From Marinactinospora thermotolerans DSM 45154 (GTDB lineage: Bacteria > Actinomycetota > Actinomycetes > Streptosporangiales > Streptosporangiaceae), in contig NZ_FUWS01000001.1 of NCBI RefSeq assembly GCF_900167435.1, forward strand, positions 63,295 through 127,294: a stretch of 64,000 nt of DNA, written 5' to 3'. Numbering within the stretch: position 1 is the first letter of the stretch; each line of letters begins with the position of its first letter. Of this stretch, positions 35,722 through 44,665 are shown piece by piece. The position numbers were made by a program, and so were the translations under genes. The notes below the pieces were generated by a model. It did no database searches. It was not told the DNA's origin and worked only from the letters and a program-made list of their open reading frames with translations.

Positions 35722-35764
35722 CATACTCAAAGCGAACAGCATGGTACGACGAGGGGGGAACACC

Positions 35765-37411
35765 ATGGTCACCTGCAGGTTCGGGGGGACCGACGGCTTC
35801 CGACTGGAGCTGCTCGACCACGACGACCTGGTCGTCGTGCGCACCCGACGGCGCGGCACCCGCCACGAGACCGCGCCTTTGGGACGCCGCAGTCGCGAGG
35901 CGGGTGGGCGGCTGTCCGCGCTGTTCGGCCTGCCCGACGTCGGCGTGGACGTGTACGCGGCCCCGACCGGTGCGGCGCGCGAACTGGCCGACATCATCCA
36001 CACCGATCCCGAGGTGCGCTTCGCCGGTCGTGGACTGCGCGACCCCTCGGGCGCGCCCGTCGTCTACACCGAGAACGTCTTCGTCAAATTCGCCGACGAC
36101 GCGTCGGCCGATCACTGCGAACGCGTCCTGGCGGGGGCCGGGCTCACCGTCAAACGGACGCTCGGCTACGCCCGCGGGGCCTACTTCGTCGCCGCTCCGG
36201 AGGGCACCGGCCCCGCCGTGTTCGATCTGGCCGAGGAGCTGCTGGACCGCGACGACGTCGACCTGTGCCACCCCGAGCTGATCCGCGAGCCGAGCCACCG
36301 GGCCGCCTTCCCCCACCAATGGCACCTGGGACCGGTCACCGTCGACGGCCGGAGCGTCGACGCCCACGCCAACGTGGTGGCCGCCTGGCAGACCACCCGC
36401 GGTGAGGGAACGACCATCTGCGTCATCGACGACGGCTTCGACATCGACCACCGGGAGTTCTCCTCGGACGGCAAGATCGTCGCCCCCCGTTCCGCCAGCC
36501 CTCCCCGTTCCGGTGACCCCCGTCCCGGGCACGGCAACCACCACGGGACGGCCTGCGCCGGCGTCGCCTGCGCCGACGGCGTCGGCGAGGCGTCCGGGGT
36601 GGCGCCCGCCGCGCGGCTGATGCCCATCCGGCTCGTCTCCGGCCTGGGCTCCCAGGACGAGGCCGACGCCTTCGTGTGGGCCGCCGACCACGGTGCCGAC
36701 ATCATCTCGTGCAGTTGGGGGCCCCGGGACGGCCGCTGGTGGGATCCCTCCGACCCGCTGCACGACCAGGTGGTGCCCCTGCCCGACAGCACCCGGCTGG
36801 CCATCGACCACGCGGTGCGCAACGGCCGTGGCGGGCGCGGCTGCGTCGTCGTCTGGGCCGCGGGCAACGGCGCCGAGAGCGTCGACAACGACGGCTACGC
36901 CAGCAACGAACAGGTCATCGCGGTGGCGGCCTGCAACGATCGCGGGGAGCAGAGCGCCTACAGCGACCACGGCGAGGCGATCTGGTGCTGCTTCCCCAGC
37001 AGCGACGGCCACGAATCCCTCACCCCCGGCATCTGGACCACCGATCGCCGGGGGCGGGACGGCTACAACCCGGGGGACAGCTCGCTGGGGGACGAACGAG
37101 GGGACTACACCAACTCCTTCGGTGGCACGTCGAGCGCCTGCCCGGGCGCCGCCGGCGTCGCCGCGCTGATTCTGGCGACCGCGCCCGAACTCACCTGGAG
37201 CGAGGTCAAGGACGTCATCCGCGTCTCGGCCCGGCGCATCGACGACACTCCCGGCGAGTACGACGAGCGGGGCCACAGCAAACGCTACGGGTACGGCCGC
37301 GTCGACGCCAAGGCCGCCGTGGCCGAGGCCGCCTCCCGCGCCGCGGCGGGGCGCACCCGAAGCGACGACCCCGAGGCCGGCGAGCCCGAGCCTCCGCTCG
37401 TTCCCGCCTGA
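35765..37411 (+). CDS. S8 subtilisin-like serine protease, probably intracellular
   Basis: ATG 35765 is preceded by GAGGGGGG at six bases; GTG 35711 and ATG 35741 are in frame but poorly placed. The 548 residues have no signal peptide. An N-terminal prodomain-like module spans about 1-180, then the catalytic domain to about 520 has Asp222 in CVIDDGFDID, His260 in HHGTACAGV, the oxyanion Asn368 in AAGNGAES and Ser456 in GGTSSACPGAAG. Many Cys residues sit near the active site (CADG, CVV, CC, ACPG). The tail is acidic and Pro-rich. A free copy of the prodomain module is encoded divergently. Substrates are unknown. Confidence 0.88.
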   Translation: MVTCRFGGTDGFRLELLDHDDLVVVRTRRRGTRHETAPLGRRSREAGGRLSALFGLPDVGVDVYAAPTGAARELADIIHTDPEVRFAGRGLRDPSGAPVVYTENVFVKFADDASADHCERVLAGAGLTVKRTLGYARGAYFVAAPEGTGPAVFDLAEELLDRDDVDLCHPELIREPSHRAAFPHQWHLGPVTVDGRSVDAHANVVAAWQTTRGEGTTICVIDDGFDIDHREFSSDGKIVAPRSASPPRSGDPRPGHGNHHGTACAGVACADGVGEASGVAPAARLMPIRLVSGLGSQDEADAFVWAADHGADIISCSWGPRDGRWWDPSDPLHDQVVPLPDSTRLAIDHAVRNGRGGRGCVVVWAAGNGAESVDNDGYASNEQVIAVAACNDRGEQSAYSDHGEAIWCCFPSSDGHESLTPGIWTTDRRGRDGYNPGDSSLGDERGDYTNSFGGTSSACPGAAGVAALILATAPELTWSEVKDVIRVSARRIDDTPGEYDERGHSKRYGYGRVDAKAAVAEAASRAAAGRTRSDDPEAGEPEPPLVPA

Positions 37412-37597
37412 GGCGTCCTCGGGGCCCGCTCCACGGAGCGGCGACGACCGTTCGACCTCGGACGGCGGGGGTGGGGCGAGGCGCCGGCGGGAGGGCGACG
37501 TCGAACCGGGGCGGCCCATTGTCATCCGGGGAGAAGGCGTCCTCCGCCCGTCCGGATCCCGTGTCACCCGGCCGGGCGAAGGGCGGGGAGCTGTTGT
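37412..37597. other. Intergenic stretch after the protease
   Basis: No gene is seen between the protease stop at 37411 and the hairpin at 37598. The sequence is GC-rich without repeats or start signals that I could support. Confidence 0.4.
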
Positions 37598-37637
37598 ACG
37601 GTGTGCGCCCGCCCTTCCTCGGACGGGCGCACACCGT
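37598..37637. terminator. Strong bidirectional hairpin
   Basis: A perfect 14-bp stem (37598-37611 with 37624-37637) with a 12-base loop lies between the protease gene and the convergent small gene at 37717. No T-run follows on either strand. Confidence 0.75.
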
Positions 37638-37716
37638 GTCCTCGGCCTCTGCGCGGATGAGCCGGTGCCCGGACACCCGGACGTCTCCTTTCCGCGCTCT
37701 CGGGGTCGTCCGCCGG

Positions 37717-37977
37717 TCAGTCGCCGCCGGACGGGCCGAGGCGCCCGGCACGGTCGTGCCGGGCCGGCTGGGGACGGGGCTGGGCGCGTAACTCGGCGAG
37801 CAGGTCGTCCAAGCTCGGCGCGTGCAGCATCTGGGCCTGCATTCCACTGCGGTAGCCCTCGCGGAGGATGGCGGTGTAGTCGGGAGCGCCTCGACCGTCG
37901 TGGAATTCGCAGATCAGATAGGCCGGAAACTCCTCTCTGGCGGCGGCCAGCGCGTCATCGGGATGGAGTTGGTACAC
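37717..37977 (-). CDS. Small protein of unknown function (86 residues)
   Basis: GTG 37977 preceded by AAGGGG and GAAGG gives a protein that starts with YQLHPDDALAAAREEFPAYLICEFHDGRG and continues to LREGYRSGMQAQMLHAPSLDDLLAEL. The balanced composition and amphipathic helices look like a real folded domain rather than a GC shadow. The last 20 residues are basic and disordered. I do not recognise the family. It is convergent with the subtilase gene and divergent from the asparaginase gene. Confidence 0.55.
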   Translation of the reverse strand: MYQLHPDDALAAAREEFPAYLICEFHDGRGAPDYTAILREGYRSGMQAQMLHAPSLDDLLAELRAQPRPQPARHDRAGRLGPSGGD

Positions 37978-38231
37978 GCCTTCACCCCTTTTCGACTCGG
38001 ACGAAACGGTTCGCGTCGGAGTGCCCAGCTACCCATCGCGCTCCAAAGCACACACCCGGTACCCGCCTTCCTGCGGGACCGGATCGGCTCGACGCGCACG
38101 GCGCCCGTCCCGCCTCCCTCTTTCGGCCTCGGGCGATTCCTCCCGGGCTCCCCGCGTTTCCCGCTTGCCTCACCCACTGCCGGGCCACAGAATGCTCCGG
38201 GACCGATCGATCGAACGTTTCCGGAGGTCAC

Positions 38232-39245
38232 GTGGGCCGCATCGTTCTCCTGGCCACCGGTGGGACCATCGCGTCCCGCACATCGGCGCAGGGCCGGCGG
38301 GTCAGCGTCGGGGCGGCGGAACTGCTGCGGAGCGCCCTGGAGGTGGACGGGCTCGGCGCCACCGTGGTGGAGACCCGTGACGTCTCCGCCACCGCGGGCT
38401 TCGCCGTGGACGTGCCCGGGGCGCTGGCCCTGGTGCGCACCGTGCGCGCGGCCGTCAACGAGGCGGACGGCGTGGTGGTCACCCACGGCACGGACACGTT
38501 GGAGGAGGTGGCGTTCCTGCTCGCGTTGGCGCACGCGGGACGTGCCCCCGTCGTCGTGACCGGCGCCCAGCGCCCTTTCGACGACCCCGCGCCGGACGGT
38601 CCCCGCAACCTCTCCGCCGCGCTGCGCTGGGCGGCCTCCCCCGCGTCCGCCGGTTCGGGGGTGATGATCGCCTTCGCCGACGCGATCCTGCCCGCGATCG
38701 GCGTACGCAAGACCCACGCGCTGGCGCTCGACGCCTTCTCGGCACCGGATCGAGGACCCTCGGGGCACGTCGACGAGGCGGGGGTGCGCCACCACCATTT
38801 CGCCTCCCCGCCCGGCCCTCTGCTCACCTCCGACCTCGTCGACCTTCCCCGGGTCGAGGTGGTCGCGCAGTATCTGGGCTGTGACGGCTCGCAGGTCGGA
38901 CGGGCGGTGCAGGCCGGCGCCCGCGGTCTCGTCGTCGCGGCGTTCGGGGCGGGCAACGCCACCCCGGGAACGGTGCGCGCCTGCCTGCAGGCGCTGGAGA
39001 CGGGCACGCCCGTGATCGTGGCCGGCCGGACCGGGGCCGGAGCGGTCACCGGCCTGTACGCCGGCGGGGGCGCCGACCTCGCCGAGGCCGGCGCGATCTT
39101 CGCGGGTGATCTCTCCCCCTGGCAGGCCCGACTGTTGCTGGCCGTGGCCCTGGCCCCCGAGCCCGAGACCCCCGACGTCGAGGCGGTCGCCTGGCGGTGC
39201 CGCACCTGGCTGCGCGCGGCGGGCGCGATCGCGGCGGAGGACTGA
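38232..39245 (+). CDS. L-asparaginase, type I/II fold
   Basis: GTG 38232 lies four bases after GGAGG and gives 337 residues without signal peptide. Active-site signatures are present: IVLLATGGTIASR with the first catalytic Thr, and VVVTHGTDTLEEVAFLL with the second Thr, Asp and a following Lys-region (GAQRPFDDPAPDGPRNL). It hydrolyses L-asparagine to aspartate and ammonia in the cytosol, or a related amide. It is followed 66 bp later by a NodB-type deacetylase gene and is likely co-transcribed, which suggests joint use of an amide or imide nitrogen source. Confidence 0.9.
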   Translation: MGRIVLLATGGTIASRTSAQGRRVSVGAAELLRSALEVDGLGATVVETRDVSATAGFAVDVPGALALVRTVRAAVNEADGVVVTHGTDTLEEVAFLLALAHAGRAPVVVTGAQRPFDDPAPDGPRNLSAALRWAASPASAGSGVMIAFADAILPAIGVRKTHALALDAFSAPDRGPSGHVDEAGVRHHHFASPPGPLLTSDLVDLPRVEVVAQYLGCDGSQVGRAVQAGARGLVVAAFGAGNATPGTVRACLQALETGTPVIVAGRTGAGAVTGLYAGGGADLAEAGAIFAGDLSPWQARLLLAVALAPEPETPDVEAVAWRCRTWLRAAGAIAAED

Positions 39246-39311
39246 CCGCCCACGGGCTGCGACGTCCCGCGGGAGATCTTGCGAGTGGCACGACGAAGGG
39301 AGCCGACTGTC

Positions 39312-40190
39312 ATGGCGAAGGAGATCCTGGTGGCCTACGGCGTCGACGTGGACGCGGTGGGAGGCTGGCTCGGCTCCTACGGGGGCGCGGGCTCGCCCTG
39401 CGACATCTCCCGTGGCATGTTCGCGGGCGAGGTGGGGGTGCCCCGCCTGCTGGAGCTGTTCCGGCGCGCCGCCATCCCCACGACGTGGTTCTGGCCCGGC
39501 CACTCCATCGAGACGTTCCCCGAACAGTTCACGGCCTGCTCCCAGGCCGGTCATGAGATCGGCGTGCACGGCTACAGCCACGAGAACCCGATCGCGATGT
39601 CGCGCGACCAGGAGATCGCGGTCCTGGACCGGTGCATCGAACTCATCGAGGAGCGTGCCGGGCGGCGTCCCGTCGGCTACGTCGCCCCGTGGTGGGAGTT
39701 CTCCCCCATCACCAACGAGCTCCTGCTGGAACGGGGGTTCCGCTACGACCACTCCCTGATGCACCACGACTTCCAGCCCTATTACGTGCGGGTGGGCGAC
39801 TCGTGGACCCCGATCGACTACGACAGGCCCGCCCAGGAGTGGATGCGCCCGTTGGAGCGCGGCGAGGAGACCGACCTGATCGAGATCCCCGCGTCGTGGC
39901 ACCTCGACGACCTGCCACCGATGATGTTCATCAAGTCCAGTCCGAACAGCCACGGCTTCGTCAACCCGCGCGACATCGAGCAGATGTGGCGGGATCAGTT
40001 CGACTGGGTGTACCGCGAATACGACTACGCGGTCTTCGCGATGACGATTCACCCCGACGTGTCGGGCCGTCCCCACGTGCTGTCGATGCACGAACGGCTG
40101 ATCGAGCACGTCAACGGGCACGAAGGGGTGCGTTGGGCCACCTTCGAGGAGATCGCCGCGGACTTCGCCCGGCGCCGCCCGCGCGACTGA
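39312..40190 (+). CDS. Polysaccharide deacetylase (NodB) family protein, imidase/allantoinase-like
   Basis: ATG 39312 with AAGGGA ten bases upstream gives 292 residues. The family start [20 protein letters not shown] with [16 protein letters not shown] is that of the cytosolic PuuE/HpPgdA subgroup rather than of secreted peptidoglycan deacetylases. The metal site is visible in [20 protein letters not shown] and [12 protein letters not shown]. Known subgroup members hydrolyse allantoin or cyclic imides. Pairing with an asparaginase supports action on a small amide or imide rather than on polysaccharide. No signal peptide is seen. A hairpin terminator follows. Confidence 0.85.
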   Translation: MAKEILVAYGVDVDAVGGWLGSYGGAGSPCDISRGMFAGEVGVPRLLELFRRAAIPTTWFWPGHSIETFPEQFTACSQAGHEIGVHGYSHENPIAMSRDQEIAVLDRCIELIEERAGRRPVGYVAPWWEFSPITNELLLERGFRYDHSLMHHDFQPYYVRVGDSWTPIDYDRPAQEWMRPLERGEETDLIEIPASWHLDDLPPMMFIKSSPNSHGFVNPRDIEQMWRDQFDWVYREYDYAVFAMTIHPDVSGRPHVLSMHERLIEHVNGHEGVRWATFEEIAADFARRRPRD

Positions 40191-40198
40191 GGGCGGGG

Positions 40199-40221
40199 CG
40201 CGGACGGTTCGGCCGTCCGCG
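40199..40221 (+). terminator. Hairpin terminator after the deacetylase gene
   Basis: A perfect 9-bp stem (40199-40207 with 40213-40221) with a TTCGG loop follows nine bases after the stop codon. Confidence 0.7.
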
Positions 40222-40330
40222 GCCATCCCCTTGACCGCCTCGCGGATGATCCGGTGCGCTGGACCTCGCGGGCCGCTCCCCTCCACGGCGGTCCGGCAGG
40301 GAAGGGGTCCGATGGACGATCATCCCCCCG

Positions 40331-40483
40331 AGGCGGCACGGACTGGCCCTGTGCCTGCGGGGCCAGGGGCGGCGCGAGGAGGCGCGAAGCGAGTTCGAGC
40401 TCGCGCTGGCCGGCCGCGAGCGGGTGCTGGGCCCCGACCATCCCCACACCGAGGAGTCCCGCGCGGCCCTGGCCGACTCGTGA
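40331..40483 (+). pseudogene. C-terminal remnant of a TPR-repeat protein
   Basis: The frame ending at TGA 40481-40483 reads RHGLALCLRGQGRREEAR then EFELALAGRERVLGPDHP and HTEESRAALADS. This is the classic actinobacterial TPR_10/TPR_12 repeat (AL..LGR.EEA...RVLGPDHPDT). Upstream of about 40331 the frame loses the repeat pattern, and there is no start codon or ribosome binding site. Only about 50 residues of what is normally a protein of many hundred residues remain. I read it as the decayed 3' end of an ATPase-TPR or helix-turn-helix-TPR gene. Confidence 0.6.
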
Positions 40484-40617
40484 ACGCCCCGCGGGCAGGG
40501 CGCCCCGTTTCCGCGCAGGCATGGTGGCGCCCTTCCCGTCGCCGGCCGGCCCCGGACGCGACCGTGCCCTCGCCCGGTTCCGACGGACGAGGGCACGCGC
40601 GGGGAGGCTGCCCTGCT

Positions 40618-40956
40618 TCAGACCACCGTTTCCGGCCGGGCCACCGGGTCGTGCAGGACCGGGCGGCAGGCCAGCGCACCGCAGCGCAGACAGTGCAGCC
40701 GCGCGGCCTCCTCGGGGCACGGCGTCATCTGGCCGCACTGGTCGCACTCGTGGAATCCGTCCAGTTCGAGGACGTCCAGGGGCGTCAGTTCATGAGGGCG
40801 GTCGCAGGCCAGGCACGTCACGACGACCGGGTGCCCCCAGTCGATGCGACCGTGCGCCGCGGCCACGTAGTCGAGCCTGCGCGGTTCGGTCACCAGTCCG
40901 CATTCGGGGCACCGACTGAACGGGTTCGGGTACTCCCTGCCACTGTCCATCCGCAT
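40618..40956 (-). CDS. Multi-zinc-ribbon small protein
   Basis: This 112-residue protein has four CxxC knuckles: FSRCPECGLVTEPRR, VVTCLACDRPHEL, HECDQCGQMTPCPEE and LHCLRCGALACR. They are spaced as two zinc ribbons. The function is unknown; similar small ribbon proteins bind RNA, ribosomes or polymerase. ATG 40956 is used. The region upstream on the minus strand (41160-41250) is A+T-rich and may contain its promoter, leaving a long leader of around 200 bases. It faces the TPR remnant. Confidence 0.72.
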   Translation of the reverse strand: MRMDSGREYPNPFSRCPECGLVTEPRRLDYVAAAHGRIDWGHPVVVTCLACDRPHELTPLDVLELDGFHECDQCGQMTPCPEEAARLHCLRCGALACRPVLHDPVARPETVV

Positions 40957-41469
40957 CCTCCGGTTACCGGGCGTGAACCCCGCCCCGGGGCCGGGGCGGG
41001 GACGAGGACAAGACGACGTGGGGGTTTCGGGGTCGGGGATCCCGGATCGGGCGCGACTCGCGCCCTGCCGTCAGCCGGGACTTCGGGCCACGCCGGACGG
41101 AACGTCCGCGAGGGGTGGCCGGGAATCCCAGGGAGACCAGCGGCATGGCCGGTCACCTGCTGACAGTTCGGTCATAGGGAGAAATTAGCACTACGCCCCA
41201 GGGATATATCGAATGTCCTTTTCAAAGCGTCTGGTGATGCTTTGACCCTTCAGGGGTGGACCGCGCCCGCCGAACCGTCCGACGGAGCACCGCTGGGGCG
41301 GGGAGAGCGAGGCGAAGGGCGAGCGGGCCGCCGTCCCCGGCCCGCTCACCCCTCCTCCCCCGGCCTGCGCCGCGCCGGGAAGGGCAGGCCCGCCTACCCC
41401 GTTTCTTTCCTTCAGGTTTTCCCGCTCAGGCGCAGATTTTCACCTCACCTGGTCCTCGACCGCGGGTCG
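40957..41469. other. Intergenic region with an A+T-rich patch
   Basis: About 510 bp separate the zinc-ribbon gene from the aldehyde dehydrogenase 3' end. Positions 41160-41250 are clearly poorer in GC than the flanks and look like a promoter region for the minus-strand zinc-ribbon gene, but no clean -35/-10 pair could be fixed. I see no gene or RNA here. Confidence 0.4.
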
Positions 41470-42987
41470 TCACGACCCGGACCGACCGTCCACACGCCGC
41501 GGAACCCCGGTGAAACCGTCCCGCAGCTCCTCCGGCAGCACCTCCTGCGGCGCGTTCTGCCAGGTGACCGGGCGCAGGAAACGGCGGATCGAGGTGAGGC
41601 CGACCGAGGTGTGCAGCGGATCGGTGGTCGCCGGCCACGGCCCGCCGTGCGTCATCGCCGCGCTCACCGCGACCCCGGTCGGGAAACCGTTGAACACGAC
41701 CCGGCCGCAGAAGTCGCGCAACCGCGCGGCCGCGCGCTGCGCCGTCGCGTCCTCCGTCTCCCGCGCCGAGAGAACGGTGCCGGTGAGCGAACCCGGCAGG
41801 GCGGACAGCGCCCGCATCAGCTCCTCCTCGTCCTGGTAGGTGACCACCAGGGTCAAAGGACCGAAGCACTCCTCGGCGACCTCGGCGTCCAGGCGTCGCG
41901 CTTCGGTCGCCAAGAGCAGCACCGGCGCCTGCCAGCCGTCCTCGCCGGGGGCCGCGCCCTCCGCCAGCACGCGGGTCGCCTCGGACAGCGCCGCCGAACG
42001 CGACAGGTAGCCCTCGCGGATGCCCTGACTCAGCAGCGTCCCGGCCGCACGGCCGGAGACCGCCTCGGCCATCGCCGTGGCGACCGCCTCCCCCGACTCG
42101 CCCTCGGGCAGGAACACCAGGCCGGGCTTGGTGCAGAACTGCCCCTGGCCCATGGTGAAGGAGCCGACGATCCCCTCGGCGATCTCGCCCGCGCGCTGGT
42201 CGGCGGCCCGCGGGGTCACGACCAGGGGGTTGACACTGCCCAGCTCGCCGTAGAAGGGGATCGGATCCGGTCGCCCGGCCGCCAGGTCGAACAGGGCCCG
42301 GCCGCCGCGCAGCGACCCCGTGAACCCCACCGCCTTGATCCGGGGGTCGGTGACCAGCAGTGCCCCCGCCTCCTGTCCGTGGACGAGCCCCAGCACGCCG
42401 CGCGGCGCCCCGGCCTCCAGCGCGGCGGCGGCCATCACCTCGAAGCAGCGCTGCGACGTGGCCGGGTGGCCCGGATGGGCCTTGACCACCACCGGGCAGC
42501 CCGCAGCCAACGCCGCCACCGTGTCGCCCCCGGGCACCGAGAAGGCCAGCGGGAAGTTGCCCGCCCCGAAGACCGCCACCGGCCCCAACGGCATCAGCAT
42601 CCGCCGCAGGTCCGGCCGGGGACCCATCGGCGTGTCCATCGGGTGGTCGATCACGGCTTCGAGGTAGGAGCCCTCCTCCACCGCGTCGGCGAACAGCTCG
42701 AACTGGTAACGGGTGCGCGTCAGCTCGCCGTTGAGCCGCTGGGCGCCCAACGCGGTCTCCCGGTCGGCCAATCCCACGATCGTCTCGCGGTCGGCCTCCA
42801 GGGCGGCCGCCATCGCCCGCAGCATGCGGACCCGCGCGGCGCGCCCGAGTCGTTCCAGCTCGGGTGCCGCCTGGGCGGCGGCGGCGCACAGCGCGGCCAC
42901 CTCCTCCGGCGAGCTCTCGGTGGCGACCACCTCCGCCACCTTCCCCGTGCGCGGATCGATGCTGAGGACCTCGGCCTGATCGACCAT
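41470..42987 (-). CDS. 2-oxoglutarate semialdehyde (2,5-dioxovalerate) dehydrogenase
   Basis: ATG 42987 follows GGAGAGGAAGG and gives 505 residues; an upstream in-frame start at 43044 falls in the gntP intergenic region. The protein has the KGSADH subgroup look of the ALDH superfamily: PLGPVAVFGAGNFPLAFSVPGGDT, VVKAHPGHPATS, VGFTGSLRGGRALFD and the catalytic Cys in GQGQFCTKPGLV. It oxidises 2-oxoglutarate semialdehyde to 2-oxoglutarate, the last step of D-glucarate breakdown. It follows gntP by 60 bp on the same strand. GudD and KdgD, the first two steps, are encoded just upstream. Confidence 0.9.
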   Translation of the reverse strand: MVDQAEVLSIDPRTGKVAEVVATESSPEEVAALCAAAAQAAPELERLGRAARVRMLRAMAAALEADRETIVGLADRETALGAQRLNGELTRTRYQFELFADAVEEGSYLEAVIDHPMDTPMGPRPDLRRMLMPLGPVAVFGAGNFPLAFSVPGGDTVAALAAGCPVVVKAHPGHPATSQRCFEVMAAAALEAGAPRGVLGLVHGQEAGALLVTDPRIKAVGFTGSLRGGRALFDLAAGRPDPIPFYGELGSVNPLVVTPRAADQRAGEIAEGIVGSFTMGQGQFCTKPGLVFLPEGESGEAVATAMAEAVSGRAAGTLLSQGIREGYLSRSAALSEATRVLAEGAAPGEDGWQAPVLLLATEARRLDAEVAEECFGPLTLVVTYQDEEELMRALSALPGSLTGTVLSARETEDATAQRAAARLRDFCGRVVFNGFPTGVAVSAAMTHGGPWPATTDPLHTSVGLTSIRRFLRPVTWQNAPQEVLPEELRDGFTGVPRRVDGRSGS

Positions 42988-43047
42988 GGTGAACCTTCCT
43001 CTCCTTGTCGTGGGTGGGGCGGAGCGCGGGGCGGCCCGCCCCATGGG

Positions 43048-44490
43048 TCAGGTGGTGAACGCGAGGCCGGCGCTGATGGCGGCGGCGATGAGGAACGCGA
43101 TGCCCCCCATGAGCGTCTCCATCATCGTCCAGCTCTTCAACGTGGTCTTGATGTCGATGTCGAGGTAGCGGTTCATCAGCCAGAACCCGGAGTCGTTGAC
43201 GTGGGACAGCACGGTCCCGCCCGCCGCGATCGCGATGACGACGAGCGCGATCTCCGGTTGGCCCATCCCGGCCTGGGCGATGAGCGGTGCCACGATCGGG
43301 GCGGTCGTGACGATGGCGACCGTCTTGGAGCCCAGGGCCACGCGCAGCGCTGTGGCGATGATGAAGGCCAGCACGATCACGGGCAGGGAGGTCTCACCCA
43401 GCACGTCGGCCAGCGCCTCCCCGGCTCCCGTGCGTTCCAGCACCTCGCCGAAGACCCCTCCGGCCCCGGTGACGAGCAGGACCAGCGCGACCGGGCCGAG
43501 CGCGGCGGTCGCCGCCTTCTCGACGCGCTCCAGGCTGAACCCGCCGCGCAGCCCCAGCAGCCAGAACGACAGCAGCGTCGCGATGATCAGCGCCGTGATC
43601 GGGTCGCCGATGAACATCAGCGCGTCGCGCAGGCCGCTCTCGGGCAGGAACACCGAGGAGAAGGTGTTGAGCAGGATGAGCAGGACCGGCAGCGTGATGA
43701 TGGCCAGGGTGAGGCCCAACCCCGGGGCGCGCGCCTCCTCGTCGCCGTCCTCCCCCTTGGCCTGGCGTTCGGCCTCGGCGGAGAGGCCGGCGGGAACCGG
43801 GACGAAGACGCGGTCGCCCAGGCGCGAGCCGAACAGGTAGGCGCCGAGATACCAGGCGGGCAGGCCGCAGATGAGGCCCATGATCGTGACCCACCCCAGG
43901 CTCGCGCCGAGCAGTCCCGCCGCGGCCACCGGGCCGGGATGCGGCGGCAGCACCGCGTGCATGATCGCCAGTCCGCCCGCGGCCGGCAGGGCGATGCTGA
44001 TCAGCGAACGTCCCGACCGTTTGGCGACGGCGTAGATGAGCGGCAGCATGATGATGAAGCCGACATCGAAGAAGACCGGGATGCCGAAGATCAGCGCGGT
44101 CACACCGACGGCCAGCGGGGAACGCCGTTCCCCGAAGCGTTTGAGCAGGTACTCGGAGAGGACGCGGGCCGCGCCCGACTCCTCCATCATCCGGCCGAGC
44201 ATCGCGCCGAGGGCCACGATGATGGCGATGTCGCCGAGTGTCGCCCCCATGCCCTCCTGGAGCACACCGGGGATGTCGACGAAACGCAGGCCCGAGACGG
44301 CCCCCACGGCGATGCTGACGATGAGCAGCGCGATGAAGGCGTGCATCTTCGCCGCCATGACGAGCACGAGCAGCAGCGCCACGCCGCCGACGACGGTCGC
44401 GATGAGCGCCCATTCCGGCAGCGACCAGGCCAGCTCGACCGTCTCGGCGGCCAGTGGTCGCGGCTGGATAGGGTGGTTGAGAGGGGTCAT
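43048..44490 (-). CDS. GntP-family gluconate/sugar-acid:proton symporter
   Basis: This 480-residue membrane protein has about 12-14 spans. GntP hallmarks are VSGLRFVDIPGVLQEGMGATLGDIAIIVALGAMLGRMMEESGAARVLS, GIPVFFDVGFIIMLPLIY, LPPHPGPVAAAGLLGA and the C-terminal SHVNDSGFWLMNRYLDI. Characterised members carry gluconate or related acids with protons. Because it sits in the glucarate locus, glucarate or galactarate import is likely. A charged cytoplasmic loop (GEDGDEEARA) occurs near residue 245. It begins its own transcript after the gudD terminator and is probably co-transcribed with the dehydrogenase gene. Confidence 0.9.
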   Translation of the reverse strand: MTPLNHPIQPRPLAAETVELAWSLPEWALIATVVGGVALLLVLVMAAKMHAFIALLIVSIAVGAVSGLRFVDIPGVLQEGMGATLGDIAIIVALGAMLGRMMEESGAARVLSEYLLKRFGERRSPLAVGVTALIFGIPVFFDVGFIIMLPLIYAVAKRSGRSLISIALPAAGGLAIMHAVLPPHPGPVAAAGLLGASLGWVTIMGLICGLPAWYLGAYLFGSRLGDRVFVPVPAGLSAEAERQAKGEDGDEEARAPGLGLTLAIITLPVLLILLNTFSSVFLPESGLRDALMFIGDPITALIIATLLSFWLLGLRGGFSLERVEKAATAALGPVALVLLVTGAGGVFGEVLERTGAGEALADVLGETSLPVIVLAFIIATALRVALGSKTVAIVTTAPIVAPLIAQAGMGQPEIALVVIAIAAGGTVLSHVNDSGFWLMNRYLDIDIKTTLKSWTMMETLMGGIAFLIAAAISAGLAFTT

Positions 44491-44586
44491 GTGGATGCCT
44501 TCCGCAGGATCCGGGGCGCATCCGGCTCGATCCGGCTGCGCCCGTTGCGGCGCCGTCCCGCGAGGGCGGGGCGACGCCGAGGAGGG

Positions 44587-44618
44587 GCTTCCGGGTGGCG
44601 GCCACCACCCGGAAGCCG
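44587..44618 (-). terminator. Terminator between gudD and gntP
   Basis: A perfect 13-bp stem (44587-44599 with 44606-44618) with a 6-base loop lies 48 bp past the gudD stop on the minus strand. It separates the kdgD-gudD transcript from gntP. Confidence 0.8.
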
Positions 44619-44665
44619 TGACCGCGCCCGCGCGGCACGGTCCGTGGGGCCGGCAGGGAGATCCG

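Noticed and set aside
37914-40286. A 790-codon open frame on the minus strand
   Set aside because: It is antisense to the asparaginase and deacetylase genes and is an artefact of base composition.
40964-41146. Short minus-strand frames that could be a leader peptide before the zinc-ribbon gene
   Set aside because: No ribosome binding site and Arg/Pro-rich composition; not supportable.
41462-41478. CGGGTCGT/ACGACCCG palindrome at the aldehyde dehydrogenase end
   Set aside because: The spacer is one base, too small for a transcript hairpin loop, and it is partly coding; not reported as a terminator.
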